Below, piece after piece: positions 8,602-20,225 of a DNA stretch of 25,907 nucleotides (position 1 is its first letter; every line of letters begins with the position of its first letter). Origin of the DNA: Priapulus caudatus (taxonomy: Eukaryota > Priapulida > Priapulimorpha > Priapulimorphida > Priapulidae); contig NW_014578362.1 of NCBI RefSeq assembly GCF_000485595.1, positions 12,528 through 38,434 on the forward strand, written 5' to 3'. The notes beneath the pieces were generated by a model. It was not told the DNA's origin, searched no databases, and saw only the letters and a program-made list of their open reading frames with translations. A program made the translations under genes and the position numbers.

Positions 8602-8639
8602 GGCAGAAAGGTTCGATATGATATGACTACTAGGCACTT
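8602..8639 (-). repeat. Right 38-bp terminal inverted repeat
   Basis: The complement of 35-72 with two mismatches, ending GACTACTAGGCACTT. It is followed by TAATA and an A run that mirrors the T run outside the left repeat. Confidence 0.8.
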
Positions 8640-8687
8640 TAATAAAAAAAAAAATTTTTTAGAGTTAGGGTTAGGTTTTTTTTTTGA
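8640..8687. repeat. Junction: A/T run with a short telomeric motif
   Basis: An A run, six Ts, AGAGTTAGGGTTAGG, then a run of ten Ts, after which copy 2 starts abruptly at the equivalent of 1597. The telomeric motif has the same orientation as at 1-23. It could be an assembly junction or a true unit boundary. Confidence 0.8.
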
Positions 8688-11600
8688 ATGTTCCAATCAA
8701 TGTCATTAATGGTCATAATAACATATATTATATTTGGTCGGATGCGGGCGATCATATGTGGAGTGTTGCTGTTTGAATACTCGTGCGCTTAAGCCCGCGT
8801 GGGGGTGGTGGGCGCAAAGTATGCGACTGAATTGAAGTTACAGTTGCGTGGATGTTTTATTGCGTATAGTTATAATGTAGGGGTGGCCACTGCTGGTATG
8901 AGGCGCGGACAGCAAAACTTTCCCCGAATCAGGAAAAAGCTGCAATCGGAATGACACACGAGTGCCGCGCACGCAAAAAGAAACGGTTGCCTGAGAATTC
9001 ATTACGATTTCCATGTATATAGTTCAGAAGCACGTGGTGTCTATTTATTTTTGGATTGCACTTTTTGAGCAACGCGCGGGTAATAACGAACATTTTCACA
9101 ACGGCGTTGTGCTTAAATTGATGTAAGTGGCCGTTCTACTAGAAGAACTTTGTAGTTAAGGCAGCTACTGCTACTACTATTACTAGTAGTTCACTACTTG
9201 CCTGGCCCACTAGCACTGTTACTGTACAAACCTAGTCGCCTATAGCTATGTATGGGCTTGGTGTTTAGGAGTAGCTCGTACCCGTGTTTCCCCGTTCGTT
9301 TTGTTTCAGACGTAAGCCTTCCGCACGTCTGTTGGTGTTGCGGAGAGTTGGGGCTACTTGGGTATAGAGCTGGTTTGGATTAGCTCTAGTAACTATTAGC
9401 CCCCTCCGCTCTGCCGCAGCTGCCATCCTGGCGGTAGATCGGAGGGTATAGTTCTAGAGCTAGGTTTGGATAGGATATGGGTAAGTTTAGATTAGGGGCT
9501 TAGGAACAGAGTAATATTGATGATGATTTACTTATTGCTGCCCAAAAATAACCTTATACGAAAATTAGAGGTACATTGCAGACTAGATTACGTAATCTTA
9601 TTAGTCAAGCCTTATAATTCAAACGTCGACATAGTTGAGAATAGTTCTGTAGCGTAGTCCCTTCACTTCCACTACAGGTGTGTGGAAGGTTTGCATCCTA
9701 TCGCAGTGCGAAGGGTATGCAGGTAGAGCTAATTCAACAACATTTAGAGTAGGCCCATTGTATGCGATTATAAGACAGTACTGCGGTAATTAACAATCTC
9801 CATCTCCTGTATATGTACATAATCTGAATTACCATTAAGTATTTACTATTTTGTCTAATTTCACTCTTGCCAGTGCTGTACTAATGGTAAATACACCTTG
9901 TAATACAATACTAGTATATATATATCATATGTTTTGTAAGGCAACCCACATTTCTATAAGACAAGACTACTTGTTTGGCAGATATGCAAGGCACTTATAC
10001 ATGCCAGAGAGGGTTTACTACTGTAATACTGTAAAATGTCCATAGAAGGTCCACCTTTTCTAACTATAATGATGCTTAATACTTCAGCAGTGGCTCACAA
10101 CAAACCAAACAAATGCTACTTATTTCTATCGGCTAGTGACATTTCGGAAATTTACCAGTAGATGGCACCCATAGACACTTGGCCTGAATAAGTGTGACAC
10201 AAAAACTAATTTAAAATACTTGAAGTGTATATACGTACGTGACTTCAAGGAAACTTGCCAGCGATGTGATGTAAATTTCTGACAAGTTTGACACACCGAC
10301 ACAGTTTGTCAGACACTGTCTAAATCACTTGGCAGAATTGCATGATATTTTCACAAAACCAATCCATACCAATCCATCCAGTTTTCATCATACTAGCTGT
10401 CTATAAGGTATCTATCTATCTTACACACACAATGCAGATCAGAACACTAATATTAAATATCACCCCCAAAATAAGAAAATAGCTTTTTTACTAGGACAAG
10501 ATTGAACAATTGGTGGAAGGCTACAGTTACATTCCACCTGTAACACAACTGGCAGAGTGCTTACATGTTGTCTATAGATTTGTTCATAGTAATACTGATC
10601 AAAATTCTCATTTTTGCCAAAGTATTAACCAAAAGTGCTAAAGTTTAACTAATTACCCATAGAATGAACATGGAACATGGAGAATGAAAACAAAGGTCAG
10701 GAGTATACAATTCATCGCAAACAAAGCAATATACATAAGAATTATATAAATTTTCACCACGAAATCATAACAACACCAACTGGATTTTAAACAAGTGGCT
10801 GTTTCTGTTCTATATCGATACAACTGATCTCTATAATATATTTATTTAATAGAGATCAGTGATTGATACGCATACAGCCACTTGTTTAGAATGCAACTAA
10901 TACCTCTATAATTTCATGGTCGCAATGTGTACAATTATATAATATTGAGTATATTAAATAGATATGTTTCGTGATTTTGCTAGGCCTGGATTCCACATCG
11001 CTCACAACTGCAAGCCATTTATATAATACGTGCTACAGTGTGAGTTCGTAATGCTAAATAAGCCAAATAAGCAAATAAGCATATTACTCAACAAATAATA
11101 ACAAGTTACTTTATGTGATTCGTGTTTAGAAGAGCTCATCATGGGACTTAAAGCTCCGCATGTGTGAACCGAGTTGGACGTGACGTGAATGGATGAAAAG
11201 GGAGATGTCACTCTACAAAAAATGTGTGAGTGCGATTCAAACGCCAACTCTCGTCATTGTGTATGCACATAATGACACAGGTAACGTTGAATTCTCAGAG
11301 ATCAACCATGTTCGTAATTGCCCCTCTGTTAGAACAAGATAACCACGTTACCCCAGATATTTGGTGGATTGGGGCTTGGTTGATTATGATTAGCAAAGTT
11401 GCCACGTGTTTCACGCTTTCATGGCCCAAAACTGTTTGTTGCGTACATTGTTTTTAGAACGTTGTCTACATGCACATATAGAGCTCCTTTTAATCATGCT
11501 GATAGGTCCGTTGTAAAATTATGTAACATATTGTGTGAACTGTGTTTTGGTACCAACAGTAACTTATGGACAATCCAATAGGATAGAGTTGTATGAAATG

Positions 11601-14418
11601 ATAAATATTGGATAACAAAAGCTAATGATGTAAGGTTTTGATAAAGTGAAAGTATAAGTAACTGCCAATTTCCACATAAGGGCATTATATATATATATAT
11701 AATATTTTGTTCAAATATTCAGTTAAGCATCTTATTTTTGCGCATAAAAATTCTTTATTACATGATGAAACAAATTTAAAATTTAGTACATTTTTAAGGT
11801 AAGCTACGCAAACGATCTATGCCAGTACGTTTGCTGAAACAAGAGTCGAAGGTTTCAGCAAGTTTGCGGAGGAATTTGTCAACATCCCAAACATGGAATG
11901 TACTTGAAGAAAATACCTCTGTGGCAGTTGGAAAAGATGCTGTGCCTTATGGCAGGTAAAGGATATTGTCGTTAAAGGATATATAAAAAGAATAATTATC
12001 TTGTGCTCAGCATTAGAACTATAGTTTTAGTGTTGACCTTGAGCCATCTGAGATGATTGTAGAAACATTGCTGAACGCGTGGTTCTCACTTGATGACCCC
12101 AATGACATAATCATACGACTACGATCACCCTAAGTACCAATAAATTAGTGACAGTCTCGTACATTATATAAGTAAATAGTCTTTTGTGCAACTTAAATCA
12201 GTTTTAGCTAATTTTTCGTCAATAGATGGCACTAGTAGTTTAGTGAACAGGTATATATCGCACCTGTGTTCACGTGTGAAGCTCTATTTCACGATACAAC
12301 CGACTGCACATTCTACCATCATTTCTCTTTCAGAATAAGTTGAAAGGTTAAGCCTTGATTGAAAGCCTTGAAGCGACAACTCAAGAAATATTCAATAAAT
12401 GCCAAATGAGGATTTGAATAAACTGGATGATGAAGCACTTGAAAGAAAAAAACTGGTATGAAAAACTTATAAAGCTACTATGAGAGGCTGGTGCTCTAAC
12501 TGGTCTGCTGTGTGAAGGTAGTTTCAAAATAAATTCATCATTTAAGTAAAATTTGTGTAATATATGGTCAAAAAAGTATAAAAGGGTCACTCAAAAGAAA
12601 TTCTTAGTGCCACTTTAAAGGCATGTGTCTGTTCTATACAGATTTCCTCTAACACAGGTTTGATTCTTTAGATAAATATAGATGATGTCCCAATGCCTCT
12701 TTCATCTCCAGCCAGACAGTCATACCCATTATACTGCATTACATAGTTGTTTGTATATTTCAGTCATGAGTGAGAGTTTGAAAAGAACAGGAAAAAGCCG
12801 GGTGACTTGGACTATGTCTATGACATAGAGGTGGATTTTAACTCGTAAATGCTTCTGGTCAGAGTGAGTGGGACAGTGATTGACATTGCTAACAAGACGA
12901 AGATTATTTCTTTGAGATGTTTTTATATAATGATGAAAAAGTTTAAGTAGCATTGTGAACTAAGAGCCAGCCGACTTGTAATGTATTTTGTGTTGACGGC
13001 TGATGAAGTGGTGAAATGTTATTAAATTAGGTATGTATTGCCCCACTTCCACACCCACTGTTTAAAATTATTTTAGGTTAGTGAAGCCACGTTTTTTTAT
13101 ATATTACATATGTTTCCCTGGGTGGACGTCTTACATGGACATAATTACCAGCACTTTGAGCATTTCCGCAGAAGATTGTGCAGTCTTGGCATTAGAATTC
13201 CAGACTATTAAATGTGACAAATTTAGACAACCCAAAAAATTCACTAGCAAGGCCACGATAAGGTACAATTAGTACATTGTATGACTAAGTAAGAACAACA
13301 GAATGTGAGATGATCCATATTTCTATTTTGTTCTGTGAATATTCCGAAAGTTATGTTCATATTATATGGTACATGTAAAAGTAGGTTATAAAATAACACA
13401 TATTCCACACCACTGCATAGTACACACTACAAAAAAATACTTATAGATTTGCTGCGAAATGCTATGGAACTTTTATTCACATCGACTCGTTATGTGTTCG
13501 AAGATATGCTCACCTAATCAGTATTAATGGCTCGTAAGCACTGATGCTCGTATAGTTAATTAAGGCAGTCGTCACCAAATTGAATATCTGTATTATGTTT
13601 ATAGTAGTGTTTCTATCGAATCTAGAATTCTTTCTATTCAAAGTAATGCCACACATTTGCACGGCTTTCTCTGCCAAAAATTACGGGTAAGCAACTAACG
13701 TGCTCGAAAATCCTAGAGTGTGAATTGTGTAGGGCCAACACCGTTGTCCGGACTCCATTATTGCTGTAGACATTCAATGCTTATATGATCTATAACCATT
13801 TCAGGAGATGTTGAGGATTGGAAATATTCACAGGCGAGTTTTTGTGATTTTGGAAGAGGGGTGTATTTAGGCAATGTATTCACACATGAGATGTTGTGGC
13901 GGTTGGTTTTGGGGTGACACCGGAAACTGAAGCCTTTTTTAATGCTGTGAATTGTTTTAGATTGCGCATGTTTTACACCCAAATAATTCGTGTTTTGCAT
14001 GTAAATGCGTTTATACGTGTAACTTTGTTTGCGTTGGTGATTCATGATATTTATGGCTACAACATTTAATTATCTTATCTACATGCTGAGTAGATGCAGA
14101 GTATAGTTCCCCTGTTTAATAAAATTGTAAAAAGCAAGGTCAGAGAATGAATTTAAAGCTAATTATATAAATTATCAAAAAAATATATGAAATCGTTTTA
14201 CTTTCGAATTTGTGATGCAATATATTGATGAAAGCAGATTTGACTGAACTTAAATTTCTGAAAGGTATTTTGTACCTAAAATAGGTGGTGGGTCTAAAAC
14301 AGTTTCTAGGGGGTCAGGTTCCGCGTTTAAGGACAGCGTACACACGCACGTACGCACGCGCACGCAAAACACAAGTGTTCTTCTTCCTCCTCTCGTCTTA
14401 TCTCTGTTTCTCAGTATC
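8688..14418 (+). repeat. Large segmental repeat, copy 2
   Basis: Collinear with 1597-7287. The first 800 bp are rich in single-base deletions relative to copy 1; the rest differs by scattered substitutions and 1-base indels. It lacks the left 1.5 kb of the unit (terminal repeat, foldbacks 1 and 2, the 1453 hairpin). Apart from the broken CEP19 there is no gene: 8688-11188 and 12884-14418 are AT-rich and non-coding, with hairpins at 9381-9462 and 10788-10888. Confidence 0.95.
11189..12883 (+). pseudogene. CEP19: CEP19 copy 2, frameshifted in every exon
   Basis: Exon equivalents are 11189-11280, 11799-11955, 12334-12455 and 12764-12883; every GT and AG splice dinucleotide is kept. Relative to copy 1 the exon lengths change by +1, +2, +1 and -2. 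Exon 1 gains two bases (CAAAAAATGTGTGAG) and loses one. Exon 2 gains three and loses one. Exon 3 has five 1-base indels, and exon 4 has two 1-base deletions (GAGTTTGAAAAG, ACTCGTAAAT). Many fall in short homopolymers and the splice sites are untouched. This pattern suits sequencing error or a very recent pseudogene better than old decay. Confidence 0.85.
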
Positions 14419-14438
14419 TTTCTGTCCCTTCACCTCTA

Positions 14439-14484
<46 letters not shown>

Positions 14485-14497
14485 CGTCTCCGTCTCC

Positions 14498-14544
<47 letters not shown>

Positions 14545-14563
14545 CGTTCTCTAACGATCTCTT
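14419..14563. repeat. CT dinucleotide tract
   Basis: Mostly uninterrupted TC/CT repeats with a CCGTCT spacer near 14482-14500; the other strand is GA. It begins exactly where copy 2 departs from copy 1, so it marks a breakpoint. Frames through it encode only Leu/Ser or Arg/Glu runs and are not genes. Confidence 0.95.
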
Positions 14564-14598
14564 ACACACGGCCGCTATTTTTCTCTTTCTTACTTTCA

Positions 14599-14646
14599 CT
14601 CTTATTCCACAATCTCCCACGCCCCTCTACCTCCTCTCCCTCTTCG
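14599..14646 (+). repeat. 48-bp direct repeat, left member, abutting the gap
   Basis: Identical to 19630-19677 over all 48 bases (CTCTTATTCCACAATCTCCC onward to CCCTCTTCG). The left member stops at the Ns and the right member continues into unique sequence. Together they look like the two sides of a failed join. Confidence 0.9.
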
Positions 14647-14656
14647 NNNNNNNNNN
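14647..14656. other. Assembly gap of ten Ns
   Basis: A run of exactly ten N, a conventional scaffold spacer rather than a measured gap. Confidence 1.
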
Positions 14657-17600
14657 TTAAGTGCCTTAGTAGTCAGTATCTCTGAAGTGCTACGTAGTCA
14701 TAATCATATCGCACCTATCTGCGGTGCTGCCAGGAATTGAGCCAGAGCGAGAGCGCCGCATCTGTCGTGGCCCCTGAAGTAGTCCAGGGAACCGGCCACC
14801 CAGTCGGGCAGCCAATAGGTGGCAGCATGCTTGTTATGATTCGTGGCACGAGAAGCGTAACGAAAAATATATAATAAATTTTTTACTCACGAATAATGAG
14901 ATGTAACTTGTAACCCAATACAAGATTGAAGAGTAGACTATTGTGTTCGCTGATACGTTATTATTATCTATTTCAAGCCTACATAGAACCAGATAATACC
15001 GCTGAGTACTACAGCCTATGGATTTCTTCTCGTAAGCGTACTTACTACATTACTATAATCTCCTCGATAATATATTGTCCCACTCTTTGACAGTCTTGTA
15101 ATACACAAGGCCAGTTCGGGTCACAGCGCCACAGGCACTTGGACCGTGTTCAATAATAAAATGATGGTTAATAAATACGAACGTTGTCAGTCTTGAACTA
15201 CTAGTAGTAGATACTACCGATGCTAGCCAGACAATTAGCTCTTTAATGTTTGATTTGACCTAGACAGACTATCACTTCAACACGTTAAATGAGACAGGAT
15301 GGCGATGCCAACAACATAGCCCGCCACACCCATTGTGCATGCACAAATAACACCCAGTACTGTCAGTAGGTTAGAGTACCTACTGTGTATTTGTGCATGC
15401 ACAATGCGCGCTGCGTGGCTATGTGTTGCCATCGGTGTATTTAACGGCGTGTTGCAAGTTGAAGTATTAGGTCAAATCAAACATTAAGACTATTGCTATT
15501 CTTTACTGTATCTATAGTGTACTGACAAGTTGTATTATTAACCATCATTTTATTATTGAACCGGTCCAAGTGCCTGTGGTTCACAGGACACTGATAGCCG
15601 ACCAGGGACTGTTCGACGGCATTGCTCTATACTTATAGAGGTATTCTAACCTAAGCAAGTACCGTTTCCTTGGAGCTAGCGCACTTGAAGCGTTTCAACT
15701 GATAAACGGTGTTCCTATCCCCGGGCGTGGAGCCATCATGATTGCAAAAAACGGTCTAACCCTAATACCTAACCCTACCCGCCAACCTTAACCCGTAACC
15801 CTAAAACCAGACCATAACCCTTAACCCCTAAACCCTAACCTAATACTAATACTATACCGGTACTAGTGCCTTGCAACGTTGCGGGTCCCTCCACACCCGG
15901 CGAGATACGGCATTACCCCTGCTAAACACACGCGTCCGCCATTGCGCGCACACTGACACATAAATATATATTTCATGCTGTCAGTTGTGCCGCGTACAAA
16001 TTGGCGGCGGCCGTGGGTTTACAATTGAAAGCGGCTTCAAGCTGCTGTGGTTCTGCGTGAAGCCGTGCTGAGGATATTCTGGAATGTAAACTTTCATCTT
16101 TTCTGAGGGGAAATTAGACAACGGCGGTTCAGTGCCCATAAACTGAGCCTGTTCTCGCGTAATGCACGAGAACAAGTGGCAAGAAGTGGAGGGTGGACGC
16201 GCCGATCTGAGTCTGATTCAAGAAGCCGCGTGAAGTAGCTGGCACCCCACGTGCACGACGGGGTATAGTCGGTGATCACTACTCACATTAGCTGCGGCCT
16301 CAGAGGGGTCGTTGTCGTAAAGCATTGCCACTAATCTATAGCGGTAAAACTACAGAAATGTACCCGAGGTATTTTAGTTGTTTCAGTATTGTGTACACAT
16401 ATATGTACCTCGGCCGTACATATCTGCTAGTACCTGAATACACGCAACGACCACTTGAGCCTCCATTAGGCCCACATGCTCCCGAACTTTCAACTGGTCA
16501 CTTAATCCGCCGTCGAGTTAACTCAACATATATACTACTTTCCGTCTAATGCGGGATCACTATAGTTCCGTTCGTAAAATATTTGCCAGCTCCCCTTAAC
16601 CGCCGTGGGCGGTGGCGAATGGCACGATTGTTACAGTTGCGTGGGCATGTTTATTGCCTGTATAGTGTATAGTAGGGGTGGCCAGCTGCTGCCTATGACT
16701 GAGGCTGCCGACAGCAAAACTTTCGCCGCGAAGTCACACGCACACCATAAGCTATGGCAATCTAGCCGGAATGACACACGTGTGGAGCAGCCGCTTGGCC
16801 GGATCACAGCACAAAAAGAAACGTTCGCAACTGGAGAATTTCATATACGATTTTCTCATGTTGTAGTATGAGTCAGGAAAGCACGCTGAGTGGTTCTATT
16901 TATTTTTTGGATTGACACTATTTGACAAACGGCGTGGTAAATACCACGAACATTCTTCACAACTGCGTTGGTTAAATTTTGATTAAGTGCCATTCTAACG
17001 TAGAAAGCAACTTCTGTAAGTAAGGCCAGCTACTGCTACTGACTAGTACTAGTACTGGCTCAGGAACTCCACGGTCGGCCCCTACGATTAGTGTTCGCCC
17101 GAAACAATGTATAACTGGCGATGTTTGAGACTGTCATCTTCGGCCGCCACCTGGTGTTGAGCCCTCCTGCGTTCGACTACTTGGCCCTGGTCCACTAGCA
17201 CTGTACCTGTACACAACCTAGTCCCTATATGCTTGTATGGGCTTTGTCGTTAGGAAGTAGCTCTACCCCCACGTGTTCCCCCGTTCGCGTTTGTTTCAGA
17301 CGTAAGCCCCTCCGCACGTCTGTTTGGCCACTGTTGCGGAAAAAGGGGGGAAAAAGTTTTTGGGCTACTTGGGTTTGAGCTGGGTTTGCATTAGCTCTAG
17401 AAACTACTAGCCCCCCTCCGCGTCTGCCGCAGGCTGCATCACTGCCGGTAGATCGGAGGGCTATAGTTCTAGAGCTAGTTTGGAATAGGATATGTAGTAG
17501 TTTAGGATTAGGGGCTTAGGACAGCCGAGTAATTATTTGCATGATGATTATACTACTCGAAGGCTGCCCCAAAATAACCCTTATACGAAAAATTCAGAAG

Positions 17601-19622
17601 GTACATCCTGCAGACGTCAGATTACGTAATCATTATTAGTCAAGGCACCTTATGAGTTGCCAACAACGGTGCGCGACATAGTTGAGAATCAGTTCTAGGT
17701 AGGTCTGAACGCATATAGTGCCCGCTTCACTGTACCACTACAAAGACGTATGTGGCCACGAGCGGTTTGCTTAATCGTATCGACAGTGCGAGAAAGGGGT
17801 ATAGCACCGACGGTCTCAGGCGCTAAATTTCGAGACACTAATAAACATTATCAAGAACAGAGCTTACGCGCCACGCCGCTGTCACTGCGATTAATAAAGA
17901 GCAGTACTGCCACAAAGCGGTAATTAACAATCTCCATTCGCATGATATGATGTACATAATCGACATTTCACATAAGTATTCTACTATTTTGTCTAATTTC
18001 ACTCTTCGCCAAGTGACTGATTACTAATGGTAAATACACCTTGTAAAATACCAATTCTACGTTATATAATATCAATATATGCTTTTTGCTAAGGCAAACC
18101 CACATATTTCTATAAGACATAAGACTAAATTGTTTGGGTACTATGGCCAAGGCACTTAACATGCGCCCACGAGAGGGCTTTACTACTATCATGCTAATAC
18201 TAAAGTCTTAAAATGTCCAGTAGAAGGTCACCTTTCTAACTATATGATGCTTAATACTTCAGCAGTGGCTCACAACAACCAACCAAATAATGCTACTATA
18301 TTTTCTTCGGCTAGTGACATTCTCGAAATTTACCAAGGTAGATGGCACCCATAGACACTGGGCCTGAATAGTGTGACACAAAAACTAATTTAAAATACTT
18401 GAAGTGTATATACGTACGTGACTTCAAGGAAACTTGCAGCCCGACTGTGATGTAAATTTTGCGACAAGTTGACACACCGACACAGTTTGTCGAGACACTG
18501 TCTAAATCACTTGGCAGAATTGCATGATATTTTCACAAAACCCAATCGCATACCAATCCATCAGTTTTCATCCATACTAGCTGTCTATAAGGTATCTATC
18601 TATCTTACACACACAATGCAGATCAGAACACTAAATATTAAATATCCACCCCCAAAAATAAGAAAATAGCTTTTTTACTAGGACAAGATGTGAACAATTG
18701 TGGAAGGCTACAGTTACATTCCACCTGTAACACAACTGGCAGCAGTGCTGGTTACATCGTTGTCTATAGATTTGTTTCTAGTAGAACTTGAATCAAAATT
18801 CTCATTGTTGCCAAAGTATTAACCAACAGTGCTAAAGTTTAACTAATTACCCATAGAATGAACATGGAACATGGAGAATGAAAACAAAGGTCAGAGATAT
18901 ACAATTTCATCGCAAACAAAGCAATATACATAGAATTATATAAATTACACCACGAAATCATAACAACACCAACTGATTTTAAACAAGTGGCTGTTTCTGT
19001 TCTATATCGGATACAACTGATCTCTATAATATATTTATATAATAGAGATCCAGTGATTGATACGCATACAGCCACTTGTTTAGAATGCAACTAATACCTC
19101 TATAATTTTCATTGTCGCAATGTGCTACAATTATATAATATTGAGGTATATTAAATAGATATGTTCGTGATTTTGCTAGGCCTGGATTCCACATCGCTTC
19201 ACAACTGCAAGCCATTTATATAATACGTGGCTACAGTGTGAGTTCGTAATGCTAAATAAGCCAAATAAGCAAATAAGCATATTACTCAACAAATAAATAA
19301 CAAGTTACTTTATGTGATTCGTGTTTAGAAGAGCTCATCATGCGACTTAAAGCTCCGCATGTTGTGAACCGAGATTGGACGTGACGTGAATGGATTGAAA
19401 AGGGAGATGTACATCTACAAAAATGTGGAGTGCGATTCAAACCCCAACTCTCTCGTCATATGTGTATGCACATAATGACACAGGTAACGTTGAATCTCAA
19501 GAGATCAACCATGTTTCGTAATTGCCCCCTCTGTTAGAACAAGATAACCACGTTACACCCAGATATTGTGGATTGGGGCTTGGTTTGATATATGATTAGC
19601 CAAATGTGCACGGTTATCACGC
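14657..19622 (+). repeat. Segmental repeat, copy 3, noisy and truncated
   Basis: Collinear with 34 to about 4316 of copy 1, but nearly 700 bases longer because of dense single-base insertions, plus a block of about 110 bases near 17050-17160. Noise drops sharply after about 18240. In the clean part it shares copy-2 variants against copy 1 (for example GCTAGGCCTGG, and AAATAAGCCAAATAAGCAAA). It ends at CTTTCA inside CEP19 intron 1 and jumps to the 48-bp repeat, skipping about 3.2 kb present in copy 2. No intact gene lies in it; noisy foldbacks are at about 15122-15588 and 15670-16030. Confidence 0.93.
19390..19483 (+). pseudogene. CEP19: CEP19 exon 1 remnant, copy 3
   Basis: Corresponds to 4087-4177 and keeps the GTAACG donor. 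An extra T after the second codon gives ATGGATTGA, an immediate stop, and further indels follow. The other three exons are absent because copy 3 ends at 19622. Confidence 0.85.
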
Positions 19623-19629
19623 TTTCATG

Positions 19630-19677
19630 CTCTTATTCCACAATCTCCCACGCCCCTCTACCTCCTCTCCCTCTTCG
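19630..19677 (+). repeat. 48-bp direct repeat, right member
   Basis: Same 48 bases as 14599-14646. On the left it joins copy 3 at the shared word CTTTCA, six bases common to both sources, so the junction could be a microhomology deletion or an assembly join. Confidence 0.9.
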
Positions 19678-19800
19678 CTTCTCCATTTTTCCATCCGTCT
19701 TCCCCGCTTTCTCTTCGCCTCACACCTTTTCCCTGTCTTCCTATTTCTCTTCCTTCTTGCTTATATGCTATTGTCTGCGTGCCGTATTACCACCTGGTCG
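19678..19800. repeat. Pyrimidine-rich stretch
   Basis: CT-rich without a clear period. It belongs to the single-copy flank that follows the repeats. A purine-rich stretch follows at 20030-20225, so the two could pair. Confidence 0.6.
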
Positions 19801-20029
19801 CTAGCCGTTTTTCGGTTAAAACTGTTTCGCCATCGTAAAATGTGAATATACGCCTATAATATTCATATTCAATATCACAGATTCACACAAACACACATAC
19901 GAACGCACGCACGCACGCATGGTCACGCGCTTGTACGCTCGCGTATTATCGCTGTAAATGTTCGGCCGAAAACCAAGCAGTAATCGACCGAGCTATCGAT
20001 GCCGTGGACGATACCATCCGCGAGAGGAG
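19801..20029. other. Single-copy DNA, no gene seen
   Basis: Contains CGCACGCACGCACGC (19904-19918) within a short CA/CG stretch; otherwise unremarkable, with no frame of coding quality. Confidence 0.5.
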
Positions 20030-20225
20030 TGGGGATGCAAGCGAAAAGGAAGAGAAAACAGACAGAATGATAGAGGCGGCGGGAGGGAGAGAGAAGGAGA
20101 TGGAATGGGAGATAAGGAGAGAGTGAGAGAGACGTGCCGATAGAGATGGCAGCGGGGAAAAGTGAGCGTAAGATGATAGGAGAAGAAGGAAGAAAGGAAT
20201 ATAGAAAGAGGAGGCGAGGGTCATT
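20030..20225. repeat. Purine-rich (GA/GGA) stretch
   Basis: Irregular GAGA/GGAG runs on the plus strand, for example GGGAGGGAGAGAGAAGGAGA. Frames on both strands are compositional artefacts. Confidence 0.75.

Larger units (their letters stand above)
35..8639. mobile_element. 8.6-kb inverted-repeat-bounded segment (copy 1)
   Basis: The segment is delimited by the 38-bp inverted repeats at 35-72 and 8602-8639, with telomeric repeats just outside both ends. Inside it has foldbacks at 425-828, 921-1261, 1453-1581, 2270-2352 and 3685-3785, the CEP19 gene, a candidate exon at 5961-6140 and an HSP90 3' exon. I see no transposase or other mobility gene. If it moves it must be non-autonomous; alternatively it is a segmental duplication that ends by chance at two inverted copies of a short repeat. 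The inverted repeats are clear; the mobile interpretation is inference. Confidence 0.35.

Noticed and set aside
35-8639. Giant autonomous transposon (Maverick-like or similar)
   Set aside because: The terminal repeats are only 38 bp, and no integrase, polymerase, capsid-like or transposase frame was found inside.
14285-14620. Open frames on both strands through the CT tract
   Set aside because: The products are Leu/Ser or Arg/Glu runs forced by the dinucleotide repeat; there is no start context, splice signal or homology.
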